Source: Chloroflexota bacterium (GTDB lineage: Bacteria > Chloroflexota > UBA6077). Taken from it: a DNA stretch of 8,356 nt. How positions within the stretch are numbered: position 1 is the stretch's first letter; each line of letters starts with the position of its first letter. Location: the NCBI GenBank assembly GCA_021788565.1, contig JAJYKO010000199.1, positions 1-8,356 of the forward strand, given 5' to 3'. The notes beneath the pieces were generated by a model. That model saw nothing but the letters and a program-made list of their open reading frames with translations. It was not told where the DNA came from and did no database searches. A program made the translations under genes and the position numbers. Shown in pieces: positions 1-6,188 of this stretch.

Positions 1-65
1 CGCCAGGGAGAGGCCCGCGAATGGATACCCGGTTGCATCATATTCGCTCCGGTGAGAAGCTATGA
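1..65 (+). other. Possible 3' end of an unidentified upstream gene
   Basis: All three plus-strand frames are open at the left edge. One stops at TGA 53-55 and another at TGA 63-65, where it overlaps the ATG at 62 as ATGA. The third runs on to TGA 154-156, inside the next gene. The close spacing to the DUF2848 gene and the lack of an obvious promoter make an upstream operon partner likely. The fragment is too short to choose the frame or name the product. Confidence 0.25.
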
Positions 66-100
66 GCGCGTATCACAGACAGACGAGATCGGAGGCGTCC

Positions 101-796
101 ATGACCTGGGTACCGAAGCTAGAACTGGTGGAGCAGGGGAGTGGCGAGCGAATTGAGTTTCCGGTTCAGCGGCTGATGAATGGGGGCTATGCCGGCAGGG
201 ATCAGGAGGCGGTCTGGAAACACGTCGAGGAACTCGCCGTGATAGGGGTCCCGGAACCCTCTACCACGCCGACTCTGTACGCTCTGGGGAACAACCTGGC
301 CACAACAGTCGATACCGTACAGGTCCAGCACGAGACCACCTCCGGCGAAGTGGAGTACGTGCTGCTGATCGGGAATGGAGAGACCTACGTCACGGTGGGA
401 AGCGATCAGACCGATCGTGACCTGGAAACGCGTAGCATCGAGTGGTCCAAGCAGGCGTACCCGGACGTCTTTGCCCCCGAGGTGTGGCGCTACGAGGAGG
501 TCGCGGACCACTGGGACGCCCTGGTGCTGCGCTGTTGGGTAACGAAGGACGGGAATCGGCAACTGTACCAGGAGGACACACTCGCGGCGCTGCTGCCGCC
601 CAGTTCCTGGACGAGGATGCTGGAGGATCTATTTGGGTCAATACCGGCAAATACCGTGGTGATGTCCGGAACGATCCCATCCAAGGCGGGGCTGGTGTAC
701 GGAGACAGCTACGATATGGAGATTCACGACCCTGTGCTGAACCGAACCATCCAGCACAGCTATCAGGTAGAGGTCCTACACCGCAAGATCACATGA
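101..796 (+). CDS. DUF2848 family protein (231 aa)
   Basis: The protein resembles DUF2848, a cytoplasmic family of roughly 220-230 residues with no established reaction. With the start at 101, the family-like features are an N-terminal FPVQRLMNGGYAGRD segment (20-34), a GVPEPSTTPTLY segment (49-60), SGEVEYVLL (81-89), VGSDQTDR (99-106), the DHWDALVLR region (136-144), YQEDTLAALLPP (156-167) and a C-terminal SGTIPSKAG...MEIHDPVLNR block (189-215). I recall fumarylacetoacetate-hydrolase-like relationships being suggested for the family, but no activity can be read from the sequence. ATG 101 is preferred because GGAGG at 91-95 lies 5 nt upstream and the length then fits the family. An in-frame ATG at 62 with GGTGAG upstream would add 13 residues. 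The gene ends 89 bp before a strong terminator hairpin. Confidence 0.78.
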   Translation: MTWVPKLELVEQGSGERIEFPVQRLMNGGYAGRDQEAVWKHVEELAVIGVPEPSTTPTLYALGNNLATTVDTVQVQHETTSGEVEYVLLIGNGETYVTVGSDQTDRDLETRSIEWSKQAYPDVFAPEVWRYEEVADHWDALVLRCWVTKDGNRQLYQEDTLAALLPPSSWTRMLEDLFGSIPANTVVMSGTIPSKAGLVYGDSYDMEIHDPVLNRTIQHSYQVEVLHRKIT

Positions 797-885
797 GACG
801 AGGCGGCTCGTGGAATAATTCGCATAGAGATTGTCCATCAGATATGGTGCGCCATTCAGCCACAGGAACATGGCCGATGTTATTT

Positions 886-919
886 AAGAAGGCCGGGGAC
901 TGTTCCCTGGCCTTCTTTA
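886..919. terminator. Bidirectional intrinsic terminator between convergent genes
   Basis: AAGAAGGCC at 886-894 pairs perfectly with GGCCTTCTT at 909-917. The inner bases GGGGA and TTCCC extend the stem with one G-T pair and a bulged T. The A-rich left arm and T-rich right arm give U-rich tails on both strands. It sits between the plus-strand DUF2848 gene (ends 796) and the minus-strand antitoxin (ends 946), so it can serve both. Confidence 0.75.
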
Positions 920-945
920 GCGTCCTGGCTAGGCGCACCACGAGT

Positions 946-1320
946 TCAGGCTGTCACGGCCCGCCCTTGCTTCTCCCGCGAAATGTCCCCGAATCCCTCG
1001 GAGGATGCTCCCACCCGCGTAATGGAGAGGACTCTATCGGAGAATACAGCCCTCGTTGCGTTCGAGCTGAACGAGGAGACCGAGCCTAGACCTATCTGGC
1101 GGGTAGCTCTGGCCACTGCCGAATCGCGGATGAACTCGGACGTTCGCATACTCAGCTGCTCAGCGCATCGACCCACTTTCTCGAAGTCCTCACGGGAGAA
1201 GGCGACCGAGACTATAGCCCGTGGAGCCCTTGTTCTCTTACCCTTCTCAGCGTGCTCGAAAGCCCAATTATCAGGGTTCTGAAGCTCCTCAAGTTCGCTG
1301 TCGCTCATCATCGTAGTCAT
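946..1320 (-). CDS. Ribbon-helix-helix-type antitoxin
   Basis: Second gene of a minus-strand toxin-antitoxin pair. It probably binds the operator upstream of the pair and neutralises the toxin. Residues 34-71 have the shape of a ribbon-helix-helix DNA-binding domain: a beta strand (RAIVSVAF, 34-41), a first helix (REDFEKVGRCAEQL, 43-56), a turn, and a second helix led by TSEFIRDSAVAR (60-71). The N-terminal segment DNWAFEHAEKGKRTRAP (17-33) is polar and basic. The tail after residue 78 is longer than in minimal CopG-like antitoxins. The toxin stop lies 8 bp upstream, indicating co-transcription. The listed start is the outermost ATG (1318-1320). ATG 1309-1311 is also plausible because AAGGA lies 8 nt upstream of it. 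The family match is by motif only and the specific antitoxin family is not certain. Confidence 0.68.
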   Translation of the reverse strand: MTTMMSDSELEELQNPDNWAFEHAEKGKRTRAPRAIVSVAFSREDFEKVGRCAEQLSMRTSEFIRDSAVARATRQIGLGSVSSFSSNATRAVFSDRVLSITRVGASSEGFGDISREKQGRAVTA

Positions 1321-1328
1321 CCTTATTG

Positions 1329-1613
1329 CTATTCTAATCCTAGCCGCGCGATCTCGCTTTTCTTACTGTACCATGCAGTAACCGGTCGCCAGATGTCGGC
1401 CTGGTTGGTGGGCTCGATGGGAATGGTGATAAATGCGCCCCCATGGTCCCGACCGATCACCAAGTGCGTGGCCCTGCGCTCTTTCCTGTTGGGCACGACG
1501 ATGAATTCGTCGTCCAGCACCTGTAACACCCGATAGGGCGTCAGGCTGTGGGCAGCCATCTCGGCCTCGTTGGCGTCATCAAAGACGAAGTCGTCGACGG
1601 TAGGACTTGACAC
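1329..1613 (-). CDS. BrnT-like toxin of a toxin-antitoxin pair (94 aa)
   Basis: Small protein encoded immediately before the ribbon-helix-helix antitoxin, the toxin-first order seen in BrnT/BrnA-type pairs. BrnT proteins are RelE-fold ribonucleases. This one shows a comparable layout: FVFDDANEAEMAAHSLTP at 9-26, VLQVLDDEFIVVPNR at 29-43, ERRATHLVIGRDHGGAFITI at 45-64, then PIEPTNQADIWRPVTAW (65-81) with a basic SKKSE (83-87). Assignment to BrnT proper is by resemblance and genetic context, and ribonuclease activity is inferred. The start is GTG 1611-1613; the upstream site is weak (a G-rich stretch in place of a clean AGGAGG). The deduced transcription start is only about 8-9 nt ahead of the start codon, so the leader is very short. 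The gene ends with TAG just 8 bp before the antitoxin. Confidence 0.68.
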   Translation of the reverse strand: MSSPTVDDFVFDDANEAEMAAHSLTPYRVLQVLDDEFIVVPNRKERRATHLVIGRDHGGAFITIPIEPTNQADIWRPVTAWYSKKSEIARLGLE

Positions 1614-1627
1614 TCCAGCCCCAGCTA

Positions 1628-1661
1628 ACTACACTGTAGTGCAAGTGTAGTGCCAATGTAG
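1628..1661 (-). promoter_or_regulatory. Promoter and phased operator of the toxin-antitoxin operon
   Basis: On the minus strand, TTGGCA (1656-1651) and TGTAGT (1633-1628) are separated by exactly 17 bp and form a sigma70-like promoter. The same stretch holds three direct CTACA boxes, at 1661-1657, 1650-1646 and 1639-1635, spaced exactly 11 bp. The last forms a perfect palindrome, CTACA-G-TGTAG, with 1633-1629. Boxes recurring once per helical turn over the -35/-10 region are what a ribbon-helix-helix autorepressor would be expected to use. Confidence 0.6.
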
Positions 1662-1727
1662 GATGATGGTGCCACGGTTGTAGGAGCGCACCGATAATAG
1701 TGTAAGACCTTGCGAGGGGGTGGTCAA

Positions 1728-2174
1728 GTGGAAATCGACTGGCTGATTCTTGCCGATGCGGCGCAGATCTCCGATGGGAAGCTTTTTCTGATGGGGGGCG
1801 GCTGGGATAGTCTTTGGGTCAATGCCGGCTTTCCCGTGCAGCAACATTTCGCTGTGGCTGCTGCCTTCAAGGTTCCCTGGAACGAGACCAACCGACGGCA
1901 CCCTGTGGAGATCGAGATCCAAGACCAGGATGGGGCCGTCCTGTTTCAGATGGGAGGCGAGTTGGAGGTAGGCCGGCCGGCTGGGATTGAGCCTGGCCAA
2001 GATCAGCGAGCGCAACTTGCGCTGGACCTCGAGTTTGCCTTTGAGCGTCCAGGGACCTATCTGATCGTGGCTAAGATCCAGGGTGTGGAGAAGCGTGTTC
2101 CTTTTAGGGTATTGCCAAGCCCCGCGCTCGCTGCCAGGAACTGGCCAGGCCGGCCTGGGCAGCCTGGGCGATAG
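1728..2174 (+). CDS. DUF6941 family protein of unknown function (148 aa)
   Basis: I recognise the pattern of the DUF6941 family, whose function is not established. Its opening EIDWLILADAAQISDGKLF (2-20) and LMGGGWDSLWVN (21-32) are typical. They are followed by FPVQQHFAVAAAFKVPWNE (35-53) and a beta-rich remainder with VGRPAGIEPGQDQRAQLALD (81-100) and RPGTYLIVAKIQG (107-119). There is no signal peptide or membrane segment, so it is probably cytoplasmic. The predicted fold is all-beta, and no catalytic motif is visible. The start is GTG 1728, with a GAGGGGG site 7 nt upstream; an upstream in-frame TTG at 1710 lies in or before that site and is less likely. The tail after residue 130 is rich in Pro, Gly and Arg and looks disordered. 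The gene diverges from the toxin-antitoxin pair across a 114-bp gap. Confidence 0.75.
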   Translation: MEIDWLILADAAQISDGKLFLMGGGWDSLWVNAGFPVQQHFAVAAAFKVPWNETNRRHPVEIEIQDQDGAVLFQMGGELEVGRPAGIEPGQDQRAQLALDLEFAFERPGTYLIVAKIQGVEKRVPFRVLPSPALAARNWPGRPGQPGR

Positions 2175-2346
2175 AAGCCGCCGCGTTGACGAAGGGGCTT
2201 AGCGACATTCTTTCGTCCGGTGCTATTCCAGGCCCACCTAGAGCGAAGTCAGTGCGTGGCCTGGGGAATTCATAGCAGTTCTTCCGGCGGCCCTCCGCCA
2301 CCATCGGGGATGAAAGCGCCGGGCCATCTTCACACGAGGAGGCCGA

Positions 2347-3124
2347 ATGCCAGAGTTACCATGGCAGGATTTGGTCGACCTTGTAAGGCCGCATGTGGTC
2401 CGGGTCCTCACCCCGAGAGGTAGTGGGACCGGATTCCTTCTCTACAACTCGGAGTTAAAAGGCTTCTCGCCATTGCGACTGCTGCGCATGTCGTAGACAC
2501 AGCCCATGCTTGGGAGGAGCCGATCCGGGTGCAACATGCCGAATCTGGCAAATCGATATTGGTGAGGGCACCAGATCGCGCCATTCTATTGAGCGTCGAG
2601 AAGGATGCCGCGGCAATCGTATTTCGCACCCCTGACATTGGTCTTCCAGAACAGCCACTTCCCCTTAGCTCCAAGGACATGTACGTCCGAGTCGGTGTGG
2701 AAATCGGATGGCTTGGCTTCCCCGCCATCAACGAAGCGCTGTGTTTCTTCAGCGGCCGGGTGTCGGCGTATCTGAGTGATGTGGAGCAATATCTCATAGA
2801 TGGTGTCGCGATAAATGGGGTAAGCGGCGGCCCCGCATTCAACGCTGAGTCGGATGGCACTATTTCCCTGATGGGCGTTGTCCGTGCATACATAGCCAAT
2901 AGGGCGACCGGCGAGGCTTTGCCCGGCTGGCCGTCGTCGCCGATGTCGTCGAGCTCCATGACATGGTAGCTACTCTCAAGTCCGTCGACGAGGCACAGTG
3001 GGAACAGACTTCACCTACGGCTGTCGCAGTAGCTCCAACTCAGGAACCAAGGCCTCCCGGCAAGAGTGATCCAATCTCGAACACCCCAGGCTGGCGGGCC
3101 ACGGATGGTGATGCTAGCTCCTGA
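2347..3124 (+). pseudogene. Trypsin-like serine protease, disrupted by two frameshifts
   Basis: Read through two -1 frame changes, this is a chymotrypsin-fold (S1-like) protease of about 259 residues. The start ATG 2347 has AGGAGG 4 nt upstream. Frame A (2347 to about 2460) gives VRPHVVRVLTPRGSGTGFLL. Frame B (about 2457-2927) gives ATAAHVVD with the catalytic His, then KDAAAIVF with the likely catalytic Asp, and INGVSGGPAF with the catalytic Ser in GxSGGP. Frame C (2927-3124) gives LAVVADVVELHDMVATLKSV and a Pro-rich tail ending at TGA 3122. One added A in the AAAA run at 2457-2460 and one added C at 2926-2927 would restore a single open frame. As it stands, frame A ends at TAG about 2492 and frame B at about 2969. 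There is no signal peptide, so the ancestral protein was probably cytoplasmic. Either the gene is recently dead or the deletions are assembly errors. Confidence 0.85.
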
Positions 3125-3489
3125 GAGCAGTGGAATGCTCGGGAAATAAACTCCTTATCTAAGCCCTCTTCTCCCGACAGTTCAGGTTTGACTCGGGATT
3201 GGCCTGTGCCTGGCTTGGCTGTGCGGGTATCTGTTATCCCCGGAGGAACTGTCCGTATAACGTTGTGAGCCGCTCTTTTCGCCAGCCCTGGTCGGCCCTT
3301 TCGGTGTGTCGGCAGAGGGGAGCGACCACCAGATTCACTGAGACGATGAAGGCCGCGTGGGACTACCTGCGGCCCTGTTGTTTGTGTTGCGCGCCCACCT
3401 TTCAACGCCCCTAACCGATCTGCCAGCAGGCCAATCCCAACTCTCCCGGCGGACAAGCCTATCGTGATTTGGGACGCAGACGGGTTGGT

Positions 3490-3516
3490 GGCCTTGTACG
3501 GCCGCTACAGCAGGCC
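3490..3516 (-). terminator. Possible tyrS terminator hairpin
   Basis: GGCCTTGTA (3490-3498) can pair with TACA (3506-3509) and AGGCC (3512-3516), with a two-base bulge and a 7-nt loop. It lies about 50 bp beyond the tyrS stop codon. There is no U-rich tail on the minus strand, so intrinsic termination is doubtful. Confidence 0.3.
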
Positions 3517-3529
3517 TATTTCCTAACCC

Positions 3530-3546
3530 ATCCTGTATATCCTGTT
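3530..3546. repeat. Direct repeat ATCCTGT with a 9-bp period
   Basis: Two copies of ATCCTGT (3530-3536 and 3539-3545) are separated by two bases; on the other strand they read ACAGGAT twice. The pair lies in noncoding DNA just downstream of tyrS. Short ACAGGAT-type tandem units are familiar as dispersed intergenic repeats in many bacterial genomes, but that recollection could not be tested here. Confidence 0.5.
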
Positions 3547-3563
3547 TGATTCTTCGGTCCCGC

Positions 3564-4796
3564 TCACGACACGGTGATGCGGTGGTACTTCTTCTTGCCG
3601 GCGCGGAGCAGCAGGGAGCCGTCGGAGAGGTCACCGGCCGTTATCACCTGGTCCACACTCTCGATCCGCCGCCCGTTGACGTAGGCTCCGCCCTGCTGGA
3701 TCAGCCTCCGCGCTTCGCCCCGGGAGGACGCGAGGCCGGTCGTCGCCAGGAGTTGGGAGGCCGGAATTCCCTGCTCGAGGGCCGCTCTGCCGATCTCGCT
3801 GGTCGGAACCCCCTCCATTTCGCCCTCGCCTCCGCCGAAGAGTGCCCTCGACGTGGCCTGAGCCTCGCGGGCAGCCTCCTCGCCGTGGGTGATCTTCGTC
3901 GTCTCGAAGGCGAGCACCTCCTTCGCGCGCCTCAGGTCCGCCCCCCGCAGCCGTCCTAACTCCCGCACCTCCTCCATCGGAAGGAAGGTGTAGAGGGCAA
4001 GGAATCGCTCCACATCGAGGTCCTCGGTGTTGATCCAGTACTGGTAGAACTCGTAGGGCGAGACCAGTTCCGGGTTCAACCACACCGCGCCGGCCTCGGT
4101 CTTGCCCATCTTGGCACCGGAGGCGGTGGTCAGCAGGGGGAACACAAGGACGTACGCCTGGCCACCCTCGATCTTGCGAATCAGGTCCGCCCCGGCGAGA
4201 CTGTTGGCCCACTGGTCGCTGCCGCCCGCCTGCATGATGCAGCCATACTCTCGATAGAGGTGGAGGAAGTCGTACGCCTGGAGCAGCATGTAGTTGAACT
4301 CCAGAAAGCTGAGTCCCGACTCCGATTCCAGCTTGGTGCGATAGGTCTCGGTGGCAAGCATGTGGTTGACGCTGAAATGGACGCCGATATCCCTCAGGAA
4401 CTCGACGTAGTTCAGCTTTGTGAGCCAGTCGGCGTTGTTCACCATGAGGGCCTTGCCCTCGTCGAAATCGATGTAGTGCTGGAACTGCGCCTTCTGACCA
4501 CGCAGGTTCTGGTTGATCTGCTCGTAGGTGAGAATGGGACGGCTGACCGTCTTACCCGTGGGGTCGCCGACCATGGCCGTCCCGGCACCTGTGATCGCGA
4601 TGGGGCGGTGCCCAAACCGCTGCATCCAGGCCATAGCCATGATGGGCAGCAGGTTTCCAACGTGGAAGCTGGGCGCAGTCGGGTCGAACCCGATATAGAA
4701 GGTGATGGGCCGCTCCATCGCGGCTCGAAGTCCGGCCTCGTCCGAGACGTCTTTGACGAAGCCGCGCTCCTCCAGAACGTCAAGCGCATTTGCCAC
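3564..4796 (-). CDS. tyrS: Tyrosine--tRNA ligase
   Basis: Cytoplasmic class I aminoacyl-tRNA synthetase that activates tyrosine with ATP and charges tRNA-Tyr. At 410 residues it has the usual bacterial length. The Rossmann catalytic domain carries FYIGFDPTA (33-41, with the tyrosine-pocket Tyr34 and Asp38) and the HIGH-type motif HVGN (45-48). It continues with the substrate-pocket segment YMLLQAYDF (169-177), GGSDQW (191-196) and the KMSKS-type loop KMGKT (229-233). An S4 RNA-binding domain fills about 345-410 (SRGEARRLIQQGGAYVNGRR). The start is GTG 4794-4796, with GGAG about 8 nt upstream and a TATAAT box further up. It is monocistronic and divergent from the alcohol dehydrogenase operon. 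No T-box leader is visible in the short upstream region. All key motifs are present, so it should be functional. Confidence 0.98.
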   Translation of the reverse strand: MANALDVLEERGFVKDVSDEAGLRAAMERPITFYIGFDPTAPSFHVGNLLPIMAMAWMQRFGHRPIAITGAGTAMVGDPTGKTVSRPILTYEQINQNLRGQKAQFQHYIDFDEGKALMVNNADWLTKLNYVEFLRDIGVHFSVNHMLATETYRTKLESESGLSFLEFNYMLLQAYDFLHLYREYGCIMQAGGSDQWANSLAGADLIRKIEGGQAYVLVFPLLTTASGAKMGKTEAGAVWLNPELVSPYEFYQYWINTEDLDVERFLALYTFLPMEEVRELGRLRGADLRRAKEVLAFETTKITHGEEAAREAQATSRALFGGGEGEMEGVPTSEIGRAALEQGIPASQLLATTGLASSRGEARRLIQQGGAYVNGRRIESVDQVITAGDLSDGSLLLRAGKKKYHRITVS

Positions 4797-4825
4797 CGTA
4801 CGATCTCCAACAGCAAGCTGTGCAG

Positions 4826-4831
4826 ATTATA
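4826..4831 (-). promoter_or_regulatory. -10 element of the tyrS promoter
   Basis: A perfect TATAAT on the minus strand, 30 bp before the tyrS GTG. No good -35 hexamer is found at 16-18 bp (the sequence there reads GCAATC or CGCAAT). The implied leader is about 20 nt. Confidence 0.5.
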
Positions 4832-4841
4832 CACAGACTAC

Positions 4842-4870
4842 TTGACGGATTGCGCTCCGCGCCATACCTT
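4842..4870 (+). promoter_or_regulatory. Candidate promoter of the adh operon
   Basis: TTGACG (4842-4847) and TACCTT (4865-4870) lie 17 bp apart on the plus strand. The -35 matches 5 of 6 bases; the -10 matches only the key first, second and last positions. It lies back-to-back with the tyrS promoter. If used, it would give a leader of about 130 nt containing the heptamer arrays. Confidence 0.35.
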
Positions 4871-4872
4871 AC

Positions 4873-4893
4873 AGCGATCAGCCATCAACGATC
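4873..4893. repeat. Three-unit heptamer array (left arm)
   Basis: AGCGATC, AGCCATC and AACGATC follow one another with a strict 7-bp period. On the minus strand the units read GATCGTT, GATGGCT and GATCGCT. CAGCCATCA at 4879-4887 can pair with TGATGACTG in the right array (4952-4960) at eight of nine positions. Confidence 0.5.
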
Positions 4894-4918
4894 GGTCTTT
4901 CGCAACCGCTGGTGCCCC

Positions 4919-4936
4919 CTACCGTGCGTGCGGTAG
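4919..4936. repeat. Perfect 6-bp hairpin between the heptamer arrays
   Basis: CTACCG (4919-4924) pairs perfectly with CGGTAG (4931-4936) around a 6-nt loop. It lies in the 48-bp spacer between the two heptamer arrays, in the presumed adh leader. Confidence 0.45.
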
Positions 4937-4941
4937 CTGGC

Positions 4942-4983
4942 GACTGATGACTGATGACTGAAGACTGATGACCGGCGACTGAC
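4942..4983 (+). repeat. Six-unit heptamer tandem array (right arm)
   Basis: GACTGAT, GACTGAT, GACTGAA, GACTGAT, GACCGGC and GACTGAC run head to tail with no spacers. Four units differ from the consensus GACTGAT by at most one base, a fifth by one at the end, and GACCGGC is degenerate. The array ends 11 bp before the adh ribosome binding site. It resembles the short tandemly repeated repetitive heptamers described in cyanobacteria, though relation to any of those families is not shown. Confidence 0.75.
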
Positions 4984-5005
4984 AGGTTTTCTCAAAGGAG
5001 GGCAT

Positions 5006-6166
5006 ATGCAAACCGCAGTGACGACATTTCGAATTCCGGCCCAGATCACCTTCGGAGTTGGTGCGGCAGAGACAGTCGGGGCCGAGGCAAAGCGGCTAGG
5101 AAGCTCTCGCGTCTTCGTAATAAGCGACGCGGGACTGAAGAAAGCCGGCATAGTCGATCAGGTGGCCTCCTGGCTGTCGAACCAGGGGATAAGCGTCAGC
5201 CTCTACACCGACGTGGAGGCGGAGCCATCGATACAGAGCGTGGAAGCCTGCCTGGCGGTCGCTCGCGAGGCCCAGTGCGGCCTGGTGGTGGGCGTGGGGG
5301 GCGGCAGCTCAATGGACACCGCGAAGGCTGTCGCTATGCTCATGGGCAACGAGGGGAAAGCCGAGGATTACCTCGGGACGAACCTTGTGAAGAGGCGAGG
5401 CGTGCCCTCCATCCTGATGCCGACGACCTCCGGCACAGGCGCGGAGATCACTCCGAATGCCCTGTTCTACGTCCCCGCGGCGAAGGACAAGATCGCCATC
5501 GTCAGCCCCCACATTATTCCGGACGTGGCGATCGTGGACCCGCTGCTAACCCTGAGCGTACCGCCGTCGGTCACGGCTGCCACGGGCGTGGACGCGCTCT
5601 GCCATGCCGTGGAGTCCTTCACCTCGTCTAAGGCGTCGCCCCTCACGGACCTGTATGCGCTGGAGGCGGTCCGGCTGATCGGGGCAAGCCTGAGAACCGC
5701 GGTCGGCAACGGTGACGACCTGGCCGCGAGGGAGTCCATGGCGAGGGCAAGCATGTACGCGGGCGTCTCCATCGCGAACGCCGGCACCAACGCCGTGCAC
5801 GCCCTGGCCTATCCGCTGCAGGGCCAGCACCGCATCACTCACGGCGTTGCCAACTCCCTGCTGCTGCCATACGTTCTGGAGTACAACGCCCTGAGCAATC
5901 TGCCCAAGTTCGTGCAGATTGCCGAGGCAATGGGAGAGCCTGTGGCCGGGCTCTCGATGAGGGATGCGGCGATGAGGAGCGCCGAGGCCTGCAGGCTACT
6001 CTCCGAGGACGTGGGGATACCTAAGAAGATGTCGCAGGTTGGCATCACCGCGGAGCACCTGGACGCACTGGTGGAAGGCGCGATGAAGGTAACCCGGCTG
6101 CTGGCAAACAATCCCCGGCGAATCAGGGCTGAGGATGCCAGAGCCATCTTCGAAAAGGCTCTGTAG
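5006..6166 (+). CDS. Iron-containing alcohol dehydrogenase
   Basis: Group III (Fe-dependent) alcohol dehydrogenase of 386 residues, the family's usual size. These cytoplasmic enzymes interconvert alcohols and aldehydes or ketones with NAD(P). The N-terminal domain carries the dinucleotide-binding GVGGGSSMDTAKA (96-108), and MPTTSGTGAE occupies 138-147. The helical C-terminal domain supplies the metal ligands expected from FucO-type enzymes: Asp196 and His200 in VDALCHAVE, His265 in HALAYPLQG and His279 in THGVAN. All four are present, so a catalytic Fe(II) site is likely. The substrate cannot be told from sequence; related members act on 1,2-propanediol, butanol, ethanol or maleylacetate. The start ATG 5006 has AAAGGAGGG immediately upstream. 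It is the first gene of a tight three-gene operon; the next gene starts 22 bp after its TAG stop. Confidence 0.95.
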   Translation: MQTAVTTFRIPAQITFGVGAAETVGAEAKRLGSSRVFVISDAGLKKAGIVDQVASWLSNQGISVSLYTDVEAEPSIQSVEACLAVAREAQCGLVVGVGGGSSMDTAKAVAMLMGNEGKAEDYLGTNLVKRRGVPSILMPTTSGTGAEITPNALFYVPAAKDKIAIVSPHIIPDVAIVDPLLTLSVPPSVTAATGVDALCHAVESFTSSKASPLTDLYALEAVRLIGASLRTAVGNGDDLAARESMARASMYAGVSIANAGTNAVHALAYPLQGQHRITHGVANSLLLPYVLEYNALSNLPKFVQIAEAMGEPVAGLSMRDAAMRSAEACRLLSEDVGIPKKMSQVGITAEHLDALVEGAMKVTRLLANNPRRIRAEDARAIFEKAL

Positions 6167-6188
6167 TGGATTGAGGAGTGTGTGAAGG

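Larger units (their letters stand above)
3125..3563. other. Gene-free stretch between the protease and tyrS
   Basis: About 440 bp with no convincing coding sequence on either strand. The open frames are short, lack ribosome binding sites and give low-complexity Arg/Cys/Pro-rich translations. The parts that can be named are a hairpin at 3490-3516 and a direct repeat of ATCCTGT at 3530-3546. A short CCCGA...TCGGG inverted repeat also occurs near 3173-3198. It may be decayed sequence linked to the broken protease. Confidence 0.5.

Noticed and set aside
119..562. Minus-strand open frame opposite the DUF2848 gene
   Set aside because: It is an antisense shadow in GC-rich coding DNA, with no ribosome binding site and no family resemblance.
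442..1089. 215-codon plus-strand open frame spanning the DUF2848 gene, the terminator and the antitoxin
   Set aside because: It runs out of frame through a recognised gene, crosses a strong terminator and continues antisense to the antitoxin. The translation is Arg/Gly/Pro-rich and unlike a protein family.
2450..2466. Programmed -1 ribosomal frameshift in the protease at GTTAAAAG
   Set aside because: The site is not a good X-XXY-YYZ heptamer for both tRNAs, no clear stimulatory structure was seen, and a second non-slippery frameshift downstream would still break the product.
4260..4961. 233-codon plus-strand open frame antisense to tyrS
   Set aside because: It is the complement of unmistakable tyrS catalytic-domain codons and lacks a ribosome binding site.
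4942..4983. CRISPR array
   Set aside because: The units are 7 bp and contiguous with no spacers, and there are no cas genes in the window.
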